Assembly (NCBI RefSeq): GCF_014843005.1
Contig: NZ_JACYXM010000002.1
Location: 310,001-374,000 of the forward strand
Source: Rhodanobacter sp. DHG33
GTDB taxonomy: Bacteria; Pseudomonadota; Gammaproteobacteria; Xanthomonadales; Rhodanobacteraceae
Length of the DNA stretch: 64,000 nt
Reading direction: 5' to 3'
Of the stretch, positions 17,972 through 26,901 are shown piece by piece (within the stretch, counting starts at the first letter, position 1; each line of letters opens with the position of its first letter). The notes under the pieces are model-generated. The model was given only the letters and a program-made list of their open reading frames with translations, was not told the origin of the DNA and made no database searches. A program made the position numbers and the translations under genes.

Positions 17972-18002
17972 TCCAGTCATCGCCTCGAGGGGACGCTAAT
18001 CC

Positions 18003-20432
18003 ATGTCCAAGCGCAAGCGGAACGGCACCAAGCCGAAACTTTTCCTTCTTGCATGCCTGCTCGTACCGGGCCTGCTTGCGATGACGGCGGCTTGCGCCGT
18101 GGCGACGGATACGTCGCCTGCCGATGCGGTCAATCCCCTGATCGGCAGCAGCAACGGCGGCAATACCTATCCCGGCGCCGTCATGCCGTTCGGCATGCTG
18201 CAGTGGAGTCCGGAGAACACGCGCGGACATCACACGCGCACGGCCTCGCCCAGCGGCTATCAGTTCGATGCGCGGCGCATCCGCGGCTTCAGCCTCACCC
18301 ATCTCTCGGGGGCGGGTTGCGCGGGGGCGAGCGGCGACATCCCCGTTATGCCGATCACCGAGCCAGTCACGGCGTCCCCTTCGGCGGATGCCGACGACAC
18401 GCGTTACGCCGTCGACTTCCGCCACGATGACGAGCAGGCGACGCCGGGCGACTACCGGCTGGCGCTGGCCAATGGCGTGCGACTGGAACTGGCTGCGGCC
18501 ATGCACAGCGGCATCGCGAACTTCATCTTTCCCGTGGGGAAGGCGGCGAACCTGCTGGTCCGCACTTCGGATTCGGAAGTGGGCAGCAGTGCGGCCGAGG
18601 CGCAGGTCGATTCGGCGCAGCAGACGATCAGCGGTTCGGTCACCAGCGGCAATTTCTGCGGCTATCTGGCCAAGGCCGACCAGCGCAGCTACTACACGCT
18701 CTATTTCGTGGCCCGTTTCGACCAGCCGTTCACCGCGACCGGCGCCTGGCAGGATGCGGCGGTACACGACGGTGCCAGCACTGCGCAGGGCGGCACCGGT
18801 TACGACGCGAAGGGCTTTCCGACCGCGGGCAACGGTTCGGGCGTGTGGGTGTCCTTCGATCCGGCCAACGGCCCGGTCGGGATGCGTGTAGGCATCTCCT
18901 ACGTGAGTCTGGCGAACGCGCGCGCCAACCTCGATGCCGAGATCCCGCAAACCGCCACGCTGGCGCAAGTGCGGGAGCGTGCGCGCGACGCGTGGAACAA
19001 GGCACTGGGCCAGATCCAGATCCATGGCGGCAGCGCCGACCAGCGCACAGTGTTCTACACAGCGCTGTACCACAGCCTGCTGCACCCCAACGTGTTCAGT
19101 GACGTCGACGGCGAATACCGCGGCTTCGATGGAGCGATCCATCGCGTGCAGGACAGCCAGCAGGCGCAATACGCCAACTTCTCCGGCTGGGACGTCTACC
19201 GCTCGCAGCTGCAGCTGGTGACCTGGCTGATGCCGAAGGTGGGCAGCGACATCGCCCAGTCGCTCTACAACCAGGCGCAGCAGAACCAGGGCGAATGGGA
19301 CCGCTGGACACACAACAGCGGCGGCACCCATGTGATGAGCGGTGATCCCGCGGTTCCCGCGCTCGCGGACATCTATGCCTTCGGCGGAAAGGACTTCGAC
19401 CTGCGCGGCGCTTACGCCTCGCTGGTACGTGCCGCCACCGTGCCTACCGCGCACGACGCGTCGGACGACGGCTGCAACGTGGAATGCGTGGGCGAGCGGC
19501 CATCGCTCGACCAGTGGCTGAAGCTGCACTACATCGCTACCCAGTCGCATGCCTGGGGCGGTGCAGCCGAAACGCTGGAAGACGCGACGGCGGACTTCGC
19601 GCTGTCCGAACTCGCCGCTGACGTGGGCGATCGGAAAGGGCAGCGGCGCTTCCGCATGCGTGCCGGCTACTGGCGCAACCTGTTCAATCCCAAGGCCGCG
19701 CCCGACGGCGGCTATATCCAGAACCGCAACGCCGACGGCAGCTGGGCCAGCTTCACGCCATCCGCGGACGACGGTTTCGTCGAGGGCAGCGCGGCGGTCT
19801 ACGTATGGATGGTGCCGTTCGACCTGCACGGCCTGTTCGATGCCATGGGCGGCTACGACAAGGCAACGGCGCGCCTGGACAGCTTCTTCCACGATGACAA
19901 AGGGCAGTGGGCCTTCACCAACGCCGGGCCGCTGCATGCGGAATTGAACAACGAGCCGTCGGTGGAGACGCCCTGGCTCTATGATTTCGCCGGCCAGCCG
20001 TACAAGACCCAGGCGGCCGTGCGTGCGGTGGTCAACGCACTGTGGAAGAACACGCCCGACGGCATTCCTGGCAACGACGATCTGGGCGAGATGTCGTCCT
20101 GGTACGTGTGGTCGGCGCTGGGGTTGTATCCCGAGATTCCCGGCAGCGCGGACCTGGTCGTGGGCAGTCCGCTGTTCGACCATGCCGTCGTCCGCGGCAG
20201 CGGTGGCGACGTGGTGATCGATGCGCCGGGTGCTTCGGCCACGATGCCTTACGTGCACGCCCTGGAGGTCGACGGCAAGCCGTACGCGCGCCCGTGGCTG
20301 CCGGCGACATTCGTCGCGCACGGCGGCCAGCTGCACTTCTCGCTGCAGGAAATGCCGGACCAGGCCTGGGGCAGCGACCTGCATGCCGCACCGCCATCCT
20401 TTCCGCCCGGCGCCGGGCACTCCGGTTCCTGA
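18003..20432 (+). CDS. GH92 family alpha-mannosidase (exported)
   Basis: GH92 enzymes are calcium-dependent exo-alpha-mannosidases, mostly alpha-1,2, acting on N-glycan or yeast mannan side chains. The 809-residue product opens with a basic signal segment and a hydrophobic core ending near TAAC (Cys31), which could be a weak lipobox or a signal peptidase I site. Family marks include VNPLIGSSNGGNTYPGAVMPFG near the N-terminus and the catalytic region GIPGNDDLGEMSSWYVW near residues 685-705. Start is ATG 18003 after GAGGGGA. The palindrome 32 bp upstream and the DUF1080 gene downstream suggest a regulated glycan-use unit. Confidence 0.92.
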   Translation: MSKRKRNGTKPKLFLLACLLVPGLLAMTAACAVATDTSPADAVNPLIGSSNGGNTYPGAVMPFGMLQWSPENTRGHHTRTASPSGYQFDARRIRGFSLTHLSGAGCAGASGDIPVMPITEPVTASPSADADDTRYAVDFRHDDEQATPGDYRLALANGVRLELAAAMHSGIANFIFPVGKAANLLVRTSDSEVGSSAAEAQVDSAQQTISGSVTSGNFCGYLAKADQRSYYTLYFVARFDQPFTATGAWQDAAVHDGASTAQGGTGYDAKGFPTAGNGSGVWVSFDPANGPVGMRVGISYVSLANARANLDAEIPQTATLAQVRERARDAWNKALGQIQIHGGSADQRTVFYTALYHSLLHPNVFSDVDGEYRGFDGAIHRVQDSQQAQYANFSGWDVYRSQLQLVTWLMPKVGSDIAQSLYNQAQQNQGEWDRWTHNSGGTHVMSGDPAVPALADIYAFGGKDFDLRGAYASLVRAATVPTAHDASDDGCNVECVGERPSLDQWLKLHYIATQSHAWGGAAETLEDATADFALSELAADVGDRKGQRRFRMRAGYWRNLFNPKAAPDGGYIQNRNADGSWASFTPSADDGFVEGSAAVYVWMVPFDLHGLFDAMGGYDKATARLDSFFHDDKGQWAFTNAGPLHAELNNEPSVETPWLYDFAGQPYKTQAAVRAVVNALWKNTPDGIPGNDDLGEMSSWYVWSALGLYPEIPGSADLVVGSPLFDHAVVRGSGGDVVIDAPGASATMPYVHALEVDGKPYARPWLPATFVAHGGQLHFSLQEMPDQAWGSDLHAAPPSFPPGAGHSGS

Positions 20433-20463
20433 GCCGGCCGAACTCCACCAGGGAAACCACTCC

Positions 20464-21207
20464 ATGCCCACGAAGCGACACATGCTGTTCATGGCCTCGG
20501 CCTGTCTGGCCTGCGGAGCCGCGCACGCGCAGACGCCCAATACGCTCACTCCCCAGGAGAAGGCTCAGGGCTGGCACCTGCTGTTCAACGGCAGCAATCT
20601 CGACGGCTGGCATTCCTACCTGCAGAAGGCACCGGGCAGGGACTGGTCGGTCCACGACGGCAGCATCGAGTTGCAGCGCGGACGGAACGGTCGCCCGGAG
20701 GATTTCGCCGACCTGGTCACCGCCGGCGAATACGCCAATTTCGACCTGAAGCTGGAATGGCGCATGACACCATGCGCCGACAGCGGCGTGATGTTCTACG
20801 TGAACGAGTCGCCGAAGTACGCGCAGCCCTACGAGACCGGGCCGGAGATGCAGATCGCCGATCTGGCCTGCACGAAGCCGGACAGCCGCGTGCTGAACGA
20901 GCGCTCGGGCGACCTGTTCGACCTGATCTCCTCGCCGGTGGAATGGGTCGATCAGGCGCCGCAGTGGAATCGCTTCGAGATCATCGCCGACCACGGACAC
21001 CTGCAGTTCTTCCAGAACGGCCACAAGGTGATCGACACCTGGCTGTGGACGGACGACTGGAAGAAGCTGGTCGCGTCCACCAAGTTCAAGGCATGGCCGG
21101 ACTTCGGCACGTTCCAGAAGGGACATATTTCATTGCAGGGCACGGAGGACAAGGGCGAGACGCCGATCCGGCTGCAGTTCCGCGACATCAAGCTGCGGGA
21201 GTTGTAG
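20464..21207 (+). CDS. DUF1080 (3-keto-disaccharide hydrolase-like) exported protein
   Basis: The 247-residue product has a signal peptide (about 1-22, cleavage after AHA) and one concanavalin-like jelly-roll domain: GWHLLFNGSNLDGWHSY is the classic DUF1080 opening, followed by ADLVTAGEYANFDLKLEWR, DSGVMFYVN and WNRFEIIADHGHLQFFQNG. Family members bind or cleave sugars in periplasm or at the cell surface; some act on 3-keto-glycosides. It begins 31 bp after the GH92 stop and probably shares its transcript. The stop lies only 13 bp from the stop of the convergent heptosyltransferase gene. Confidence 0.88.
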   Translation: MPTKRHMLFMASACLACGAAHAQTPNTLTPQEKAQGWHLLFNGSNLDGWHSYLQKAPGRDWSVHDGSIELQRGRNGRPEDFADLVTAGEYANFDLKLEWRMTPCADSGVMFYVNESPKYAQPYETGPEMQIADLACTKPDSRVLNERSGDLFDLISSPVEWVDQAPQWNRFEIIADHGHLQFFQNGHKVIDTWLWTDDWKKLVASTKFKAWPDFGTFQKGHISLQGTEDKGETPIRLQFRDIKLREL

Positions 21208-21220
21208 GCGGCGCGCGGCT

Positions 21221-22264
21221 TCAGTCGATCCCGAGGTGGGCACTCACCGCGTCGAAGCGTTCGACCACATCGTCCACGGCGATCAGCTCCATCACGCCGG
21301 GCTTCTCGATCTTCGTGCCCCAGGCCAGTTCGCTGGCGGGCTTGCCGAGGAGGGTGCGCGCGGCCTCGTCGTACTTGTCCACGCACCAGCGGCGGTCGGA
21401 GTAGGGGCCGGAGCGGTTCGGGTTGCTCGCCGCGTGCAGCCCCAGCACCTTGGTGCCCACCGCGTTCGCCATGTGCATGGGGCCGGAGTCCGGCGTCAGC
21501 AGCAGCTGTGCGCGCGAAAGCAGGGCGAGAAGTTTTTTCAGGGTGTCCTTGCCGGTGAGGTCGAGCGGCGCATGCCTGCACGCAGCCAGCACCGCATCCG
21601 CCATGGCGCGCTCACCGGCCGAGGGGCCGCCCACCAGCGCCACGCGCCAGCCGCGCGCGGCGGCATGGTCCATCACCGCCGCGTAGCGTTCGGGTAGCCA
21701 GTTGCGCAACGCGTGGCTGGAGCTCGGGCTGACCAGCAGGGTAGGGGCGTCGCCAGGCAATTGTTGCTCGGCCCAGGCCTGCGCTTCGTCGGGCAGCGGG
21801 ATATCCCAGCGCACCGCGCTCTGCTTCAGGCCCAACGGTTCGGCGAAGCTGCCGATGGCGTCCAGCACGTGCTCGCCGGTGCGGGCCGGGATGCGTTCGC
21901 GGATCACCAGCCCATGGCCGTCGTGCGAACGCGCGTGGTCGTAGCCGATGCGCCGATCCGCCCCGATGCCCAGGCTCAGCAAGTTGGAACGCAAGGCCAC
22001 CTGCATCTGCAGCAGCGCGTCGAAGCGCCGGCCGCGCAGCGGCGTCCACACCTCGCGCATGCCGGCCCAGCCTGCCGCCTTGTCGAAGGTGACGAAATCC
22101 ACGCCGGGCAGATCGCCCACCAGCCTGCGCTCCAGCTTGCCCACGATCCACGTGAGCCGGGTCTGCGGCCACGCCGCCTGCAGCGTGCGGACCAGCGGCA
22201 CCACGTGGGTGACGTCGCCGATGGCGGAAGTGCGCAGCAGGCAGATGGAATCGAGAGTGGGCAT
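21221..22264 (-). CDS. waaC: Glycosyltransferase family 9, LPS heptosyltransferase I-like
   Basis: Family 9 enzymes transfer heptose from an ADP-heptose donor to the Kdo region of lipid A at the inner membrane's cytoplasmic face. The 347-residue product has the N-terminal ICLLRTSAIGDVTHVVPLV (Asp as the usual catalytic base) and a C-terminal donor domain with TPDSGPMHMANAVGTKVLGL and HAASNPNRSGPYSD. ATG 22264 gives MPTLDSICLLRTSA, the standard start; longer in-frame readings have no family match. It is divergent from the Kdo kinase gene with 39 bp between starts. Heptosyltransferase I versus another GT9 acceptor is not certain. Confidence 0.87.
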   Translation of the reverse strand: MPTLDSICLLRTSAIGDVTHVVPLVRTLQAAWPQTRLTWIVGKLERRLVGDLPGVDFVTFDKAAGWAGMREVWTPLRGRRFDALLQMQVALRSNLLSLGIGADRRIGYDHARSHDGHGLVIRERIPARTGEHVLDAIGSFAEPLGLKQSAVRWDIPLPDEAQAWAEQQLPGDAPTLLVSPSSSHALRNWLPERYAAVMDHAAARGWRVALVGGPSAGERAMADAVLAACRHAPLDLTGKDTLKKLLALLSRAQLLLTPDSGPMHMANAVGTKVLGLHAASNPNRSGPYSDRRWCVDKYDEAARTLLGKPASELAWGTKIEKPGVMELIAVDDVVERFDAVSAHLGID

Positions 22265-22303
22265 GTAGAATCGCTGGGAGCTGACGAAGACGCACCAGCA
22301 CCG

Positions 22304-23029
22304 ATGCAAGAACAACTGCGCAAAGAGGCCGATGGCGCGATTCTGTTCGACGCCGAGGCATCGCCACAAGTCGACGCCGACTGGTTCGTGCCGGAATACT
22401 GGCGCGGACGCGGTGCATTGCGCTCGCAGACGGGGGGGCGCGGCGGCGTGCAGATCATCGCGACGCCGGCCGGCGAATGCGTGCTGCGGCACTACCGCCG
22501 TGGCGGCGTGGTGGCGAAGCTGATGGGCGACCGCTACCTGTGGCGCGGTGCCGATGCCACGCGCTGCTTCGCCGAATTCCGCCTGCTGGCGGAGATCGCG
22601 CGGCTGGGTTTGCCGGGGCCGGCGCCGGTGGCGGCGCACTATCGCCGGCATGGTCTGTTCTATCGAGCCGATCTCGTCACCCGGCGCATCGCGGACGCAC
22701 GGACCTTGGCCGAGTGCCTCGCGGCCGGTCGGCTGGATGCGGAGCTGGCGCGCGAAGTGGGTGCGCTGGTGGCGCGCTTCCACCGCGCGGGCATCTGGCA
22801 CGCCGACCTCAACGCCCACAACGTGCTGGTGGCGACGGCGGAGCTGTACCTGATCGACTTCGACCGGGGCCGCGTGCGCGAGCCGGCGGAAGCGTGGCGG
22901 CTCGCCAACCTCGCGCGGCTGCATCGCTCGCTGGTCAAGCTCGGCGCGGCCGCGCACGGCGAACAAGCGTTCCGCGCGACTGTGTGGACACCCCTCATCG
23001 AAGCTTACGAGGCGACCTTCGGCGCATGA
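22304..23029 (+). CDS. kdkA: 3-deoxy-D-manno-octulosonic acid (Kdo) kinase
   Basis: KdkA phosphorylates the Kdo residue attached to lipid A, replacing the second Kdo found in E. coli. The 241-residue kinase-like protein shows VLRHYRRGGVVAKLMGDRYL (nucleotide loop and Lys), the catalytic loop HADLNAHNVL and the metal-binding DFDRG. ATG 22304 is used because family similarity starts soon after. It lies divergent from a GT9 heptosyltransferase, matching a Haemophilus/Xanthomonas-type LPS inner core with a single phosphorylated Kdo. Its stop overlaps the next start by four bases. Confidence 0.93.
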   Translation: MQEQLRKEADGAILFDAEASPQVDADWFVPEYWRGRGALRSQTGGRGGVQIIATPAGECVLRHYRRGGVVAKLMGDRYLWRGADATRCFAEFRLLAEIARLGLPGPAPVAAHYRRHGLFYRADLVTRRIADARTLAECLAAGRLDAELAREVGALVARFHRAGIWHADLNAHNVLVATAELYLIDFDRGRVREPAEAWRLANLARLHRSLVKLGAAAHGEQAFRATVWTPLIEAYEATFGA

Positions 23030-23784
23030 ACTGGCATCTGCACTTCCTTGGCACGGGCGCGGCGCACGCGGTGGAGCTCGGTTCGTCGGCCGTCGTGCTG
23101 GAGCGCGACGGCGAACCGCTGCTGCTGATCGACTGCGGACCGGACACGCTGGATCGCTACCGCGCGGCCTATGGCGATCTGCCCCGCGCGATCTACCTCA
23201 CGCACACGCACATGGACCACATCGGCGGCATGGAGCGCCTGTTCACCCGCGTGTGGTTCGACGAGGCCACGCGCGGACGCATCCGCATCTTCTGCCATGC
23301 CGCCCTGGTGCCATGGCTGCAGGCGCGCGTGGCCGACTACCCCGGCGTGCTTGCCGAGGGCGGCGCTAACTACTGGGAGGCGTTCCGCCTTGTGCCGTGC
23401 ACGCGCGGCTTCTGGCTGGACGGCTCGTGGTTCGACGTGTTCGCCACGCGCCACCATCGCCCCGACACCTCGTTCGGTCTGGCGCTGGCGGGCAGCTTCG
23501 CCTACACCGGCGACACGCGGCCGATCCCCGAGGCCCTCGAACGGTATGCGGGCCGGGGAGAGCTGATCGCGCACGACTGCGGCCTGCACGGCAACCCGTC
23601 GCACACCGGCATCGACGATATCGAGCGCGAGTACCCGCCGGCATGGCGCGCGCGCCTGCGGCTGTATCACTACGGCAGCGTTGCCGATGGCGACGCCCTG
23701 GCCGGGCGCGGTTATCTCGTCGCGCGGCCGGGCGAGCGCATCGCGCTGCCGGCGCCGCTGCCGACGCACCCGGACGCCGGTTGA
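23026..23784 (+). CDS. Metallo-beta-lactamase-fold hydrolase
   Basis: The 252-residue soluble protein has the metal motif THTHMDHIGG (about residues 61-70), an early FLGTGAAHAVELGSS typical of RNase Z/PhnP-like members, and later His and Asp ligands (RHHRPDTS, YTGDTRP, HDCGLHGNPSHTG). No signal peptide is seen. ATG 23026 overlaps the kdkA stop (ATGA), so the two are translationally coupled. The substrate is unknown; a phosphodiesterase or tRNase Z-type role is possible. Coupling with the Kdo kinase hints at an envelope-sugar link, but that is inference. Confidence 0.85.
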   Translation: MNWHLHFLGTGAAHAVELGSSAVVLERDGEPLLLIDCGPDTLDRYRAAYGDLPRAIYLTHTHMDHIGGMERLFTRVWFDEATRGRIRIFCHAALVPWLQARVADYPGVLAEGGANYWEAFRLVPCTRGFWLDGSWFDVFATRHHRPDTSFGLALAGSFAYTGDTRPIPEALERYAGRGELIAHDCGLHGNPSHTGIDDIEREYPPAWRARLRLYHYGSVADGDALAGRGYLVARPGERIALPAPLPTHPDAG

Positions 23785-23809
23785 TCCGATCCACCCGAGG
23801 AAGCGCGCC

Positions 23810-24313
23810 ATGCCGCTGGACCATCTGCACAAAATGCTGCGCTACCGAGCCTGGGCCGATCGCCTCACCTACGAAGCCGTGGCGGGGTTGCCGGAGGGTG
23901 CGGCGACTGTGTCGCGCGCCACCATCTTCGGCAACATGCTGCGCACGCTCAGCCATACCTGGGTGGTGGACGATATCTTCCGGGCGCACCTGCAAGGACA
24001 GCCGCACGGCTACACCAGCCGCAACACACCCGAGCCGTTGCCGTTCGACGAACTGTGGCGCCGGCAGCAGGCAATGAATGCGTGGTACACCGAATACACG
24101 CACGGGCTGACGCCGGAACAGGCCGCCGAAGCGGTGACGTTCGAATTCGTCGGCGGGGGAGCGGGGCGGATGAGCAGGGAAGAGATCGTCCTGCACGTGG
24201 TCAACCATGCCACGTACCACCGGGGTTTCGTGGCCGACATGTTCTACCAGGTACCCGCCAAGCCGCCCACGACAGACCTGCCGGTTTTCCTGCGCGACGT
24301 GCCGCCGGAGTGA
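23810..24313 (+). CDS. DinB family protein (four-helix metalloenzyme fold)
   Basis: The 167-residue product fits the DinB/YfiT fold: the first helix holds MLRYRAWADRLTYEAV, the second helix LSHTWVVDDIF carries the first His, and HVVNHATYHRGFVADMF supplies two more His, forming the usual three-His metal site. Members include thiol-dependent transferases and hydrolases, but most are uncharacterised. ATG 23810 follows GAGGAAG. It is 25 bp after the metallo-beta-lactamase gene on the same strand, so it may be the last gene of the kdkA operon. Confidence 0.85.
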   Translation: MPLDHLHKMLRYRAWADRLTYEAVAGLPEGAATVSRATIFGNMLRTLSHTWVVDDIFRAHLQGQPHGYTSRNTPEPLPFDELWRRQQAMNAWYTEYTHGLTPEQAAEAVTFEFVGGGAGRMSREEIVLHVVNHATYHRGFVADMFYQVPAKPPTTDLPVFLRDVPPE

Positions 24314-24334
24314 GCCGGATCGCGCGCCGCCGTC

Positions 24335-24362
24335 TTGTCTGGGTGGCCCATGCCCGTTATCC
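24335..24362 (+). promoter_or_regulatory. Candidate promoter for tRNA-Ser
   Basis: TTGTCT (24335-24340) and TTATCC (24357-24362) are separated by 16 bp and end about 50 bases before the mature tRNA 5' end. Confidence 0.35.
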
Positions 24363-24413
24363 TTCCGCTTCTTTGCCGGGGACTAGCGTGTCCGGCAAGG
24401 GGTTCACCTTTGC

Positions 24414-24506
24414 GGAGAGGTGTCCGAGTGGTTGAAGGAGCACGCCTGGAAAGTGTGTATACGGCTTATCCCCGTATCGCGGGTTCGAATCCCGCCCTCT
24501 CCGCCA
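24414..24506 (+). tRNA. tRNA-Ser (anticodon GGA)
   Basis: The 93-nt gene has acceptor stem GGAGAGG/CCTCTCC, a D arm GTCCGAGTGGTTGAAGGAGC, an anticodon arm with loop CTGGAAA (anticodon GGA), a long class II variable arm (ACGGCTTATCCCCGT), T arm GCGGGTTCGAATCCCGC and an encoded CCA. It reads codons TCC and TCT. Confidence 0.97.
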
Positions 24507-24569
24507 ATTGATCGAAAGGTGCGACGGTCTCGGCCGGCGCGCAGGGCTTGAAAGCCCAACGTCCATGGT

Positions 24570-24673
24570 GGCCCCGTCGGTCCCCCCGCGACGATAGTCC
24601 GCAAACCCCGCCAGGTCCGGAAGGAAGCAACGGTAGTGGATGATTCGGGTGCCGGGGTGTGGCTGGCGGGGCC
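24570..24673 (+). ncRNA. ffs: Signal recognition particle RNA (4.5S)
   Basis: The apical core AGGTCCGGAAGGAAGCA (about 24613-24629) is the invariant Ffh-binding tetraloop region, followed by the GGGTGCCGGGGTG strand. Ends were set by pairing of GGCCCC (24570-24575) with GGGGCC (24668-24673), giving about 104 nt, near the 114 nt of E. coli. With Ffh it targets inner-membrane proteins. It lies between tRNA-Ser and dnaX, a common gammaproteobacterial order. Exact ends are approximate. Confidence 0.93.
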
Positions 24674-24776
24674 GCCGCCATTTGGAGCCGGCCTTTCCAA
24701 AAGACTCGCGTCGAGAGCCCCGTGCCATCCGCTTGCCGATGGCCGGCAAAAGCGAACCCGCATGGCACGTTCGCCC

Positions 24777-24794
24777 ATTCTCCCCTCCGGGAGA
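24777..24794. repeat. Short CTCCC/GGGAG hairpin in the ffs-dnaX gap
   Basis: TTCTCCCCTCCGGGAGAA forms a 7-bp stem (24777-24783 with 24788-24794, TTCTCCC with GGGAGAA), and is followed by GGTTGGGATGAGGGG. This resembles common intergenic hairpins of Xanthomonadales and the element after purF. No gene was found in the rest of 24674-24895. Confidence 0.4.
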
Positions 24795-24895
24795 ACGGTT
24801 GGGATGAGGGGCCAATCTTGCGGCTGCTCCGGCAGCTTTACTGACTTGTCGCCCCTGCCTTGGCACAATCAACCTTCGCCCCAAGGTAGTCAGGC

Positions 24896-26554
24896 ATGTC
24901 CTATCAAGTCCTCGCCCGCAAATGGCGCCCGCGCAAGTTCGCCGAACTGGTGGGGCAGGAGCACGTGGTGCGCGCGCTCACCAATGCGCTGGACACCGGG
25001 CGCATGCACCACGCCTACCTGTTCACCGGCACGCGCGGCGTGGGCAAGACCACCATCGCGCGCATCTTCGCCAAGTCGCTGAACTGCGAGCGCGGCGAAT
25101 CGGCCGATCCCTGCGGCGAGTGCGCAGTCTGCACCGCGGTGGACGAAGGCCGCTTCGTGGACCTGCTGGAGATCGACGCGGCCAGCAACACCGGCGTGGA
25201 CGACGTGCGCGAGGTGATCGAGAACGCGCAGTACGCACCGTCGCGCGGCCGCTTCAAGGTGTACCTGGTGGACGAGGTGCACATGCTCTCCAAGCCGGCG
25301 TTCAACGCGCTGCTGAAGACGCTGGAAGAGCCGCCGCCGCACGTGAAGTTCCTGCTGGCGACCACCGACCCGCAGAAGCTGCCGGTGACGGTGCTGTCGC
25401 GCTGCCTCAAGTTCAACCTCAAGCGCCTGCTGCCCGAACAGATCGCCGGCCAGATGCGGCACATCCTCGGCGCCGAGAACATCGCCTACGAGGATGCCGC
25501 GATCGAGGAGCTGGCGCGCGGCGCCGACGGCTCGCTGCGCGACGGCCTGTCGCTGCTGGACCAGGCCATCGCCTACGGCGGCGGCGCGCTGCATGCCGAC
25601 GACGTGCGCACCATGCTGGGCAGCGTGGCCCGCGGCCAAGTGCTGGGCGTGCTCGATGCGCTGGCCGACGGCGACGGCACGCGCCTGCTCGCCGAGTGCG
25701 CGCAGATCGCCTCGTACTCGCCGGATTTCGGCGGCGTGCTGGATGACCTTGCCGGCGTGCTGCATCGCCTGCAGCTCATCCAGCTGATTCCCGGCTACCG
25801 GCTCGACGACGACTCCGACGGCGAAGCGCTGCATGCGCTGGCTGCACGCATCGCACCCGAGGACGTGCAGCTCTACTACCAGATCGCCATCGGCGGCCGC
25901 CGCGATCTCGCGCTGGCGCCCGATGCCCGCACCGGCTTCGAGATGGCACTGCTGCGCATGCTGGCGTTCCGCCCCGGCGACGGGACATCGCGCCCGGCCG
26001 CCGAGCGCGTGGCACCTGCTCCCCGGCCTGCGCCGCCGCCCGCGCACAGTGCGGCCCCAGCCGCCGCGCCGGCCCCGGCCTACCGGGCTGCCGCGCCTGT
26101 CGCCGCACCGGCACCCGCCGTGCGCGAGCCTGCCCCGGCCGTGCCGCCGCGGCGCGATGCCAACGGCCTGCCGAACTGGGAGAGCCTGATCGAGCAGGCC
26201 GGCCTGCGCGGTCCGTTCGGCGTGCTGGCGCAGAACGCCGTGCTGCGCGAACGCGACGGCAACACCTTGGTGCTGGCCTTGCAGCCGGCGCACATGGGCA
26301 TGGCGGTGGAACCGATGCTCAGCCAGATGGAAGAACGCATCAGCGGCGCGCTGGGCGAACGCATCAAGCTGCGCTTCGTCGACATCGACAAGTCGGCGGC
26401 CGCCGCCACGCCGGCCGCACGCGCCACGCAGGCGCGCGACGCGGCGCAGGCGGCGGCGGAGCAATCCATTGCCGACGATCCCTTCGTGCAATCCATGAAA
26501 CGCGACTTCGGCGCCCGCGTGGTGCCGCAGTCGGTGAAACCCTTTGGCAGTTGA
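24896..26554 (+). CDS. dnaX: DNA polymerase III subunit gamma/tau
   Basis: DnaX is the motor of the clamp loader. The 552-residue product has the P-loop GTRGVGKTT (about residues 44-52), a four-Cys zinc module beginning [16 protein letters not shown], the Walker [10 protein letters not shown], the sensor 1 region [11 protein letters not shown] and SRC box LSRCLKFNL, then an Ala/Pro-rich linker (about 365-425) and a C-terminal tau domain. ATG 24896 gives [15 protein letters not shown], the invariant family start. No A-AAA-AAG slippery sequence was seen in the 3' half, so production of a short gamma form by the E. coli frameshift is not supported. Confidence 0.97.
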   Translation: MSYQVLARKWRPRKFAELVGQEHVVRALTNALDTGRMHHAYLFTGTRGVGKTTIARIFAKSLNCERGESADPCGECAVCTAVDEGRFVDLLEIDAASNTGVDDVREVIENAQYAPSRGRFKVYLVDEVHMLSKPAFNALLKTLEEPPPHVKFLLATTDPQKLPVTVLSRCLKFNLKRLLPEQIAGQMRHILGAENIAYEDAAIEELARGADGSLRDGLSLLDQAIAYGGGALHADDVRTMLGSVARGQVLGVLDALADGDGTRLLAECAQIASYSPDFGGVLDDLAGVLHRLQLIQLIPGYRLDDDSDGEALHALAARIAPEDVQLYYQIAIGGRRDLALAPDARTGFEMALLRMLAFRPGDGTSRPAAERVAPAPRPAPPPAHSAAPAAAPAPAYRAAAPVAAPAPAVREPAPAVPPRRDANGLPNWESLIEQAGLRGPFGVLAQNAVLRERDGNTLVLALQPAHMGMAVEPMLSQMEERISGALGERIKLRFVDIDKSAAAATPAARATQARDAAQAAAEQSIADDPFVQSMKRDFGARVVPQSVKPFGS

Positions 26555-26570
26555 TGACGGAGTTAGCAGT

Positions 26571-26894
26571 ATGAGAGGTCAGATCGGCCAGCTGATGCAG
26601 CAGGCCCAGCGCATGCAGGAAGACATGAAGCGCGCGCAGGAAGAGATCGCCAAGCTGGAAGTCACCGGCAGCGCCGGCGGCGGTCTGGTGAGCGTGACCA
26701 TGAGCGGTGCGCACGAGGTGCGCAAGGTGGTGATCGATCGCCAGACCTTCGCCGACGATCCGGAGATGGCCGAGGACTTGGTCGCCGCCGCGATCAACGA
26801 CGCCGTGAACAAGGTGGCCGAAGCCAGCCGCTCGAAGATGGGCAACGTCACCGCCGGCATGAACCTGCCGCCGGGTTTCAAGATGCCGTTCTGA
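26571..26894 (+). CDS. ybaB: YbaB/EbfC family nucleoid-associated protein
   Basis: The 107-residue protein is the small DNA-binding dimer that typically sits between dnaX and recR. It begins [21 protein letters not shown], has the conserved [17 protein letters not shown] core and ends [11 protein letters not shown], as family members do. Start ATG 26571 is 16 bp after the dnaX stop; the upstream alternative would remove the typical start. It is probably co-transcribed with dnaX and recR. Confidence 0.95.
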   Translation: MRGQIGQLMQQAQRMQEDMKRAQEEIAKLEVTGSAGGGLVSVTMSGAHEVRKVVIDRQTFADDPEMAEDLVAAAINDAVNKVAEASRSKMGNVTAGMNLPPGFKMPF

Positions 26895-26901
26895 GAGGGC
26901 G

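Noticed and set aside
17322-20549. A 1075-codon open frame on the minus strand, antisense to GH92
   Set aside because: It is a composition shadow of the GH92 gene in GC-rich DNA: no domain, no ribosome site, Arg/His/Gly-rich nonsense composition.
24896-26554. Programmed -1 frameshift in dnaX
   Set aside because: No A-AAA-AAG or similar slippery run followed by a stem was found.
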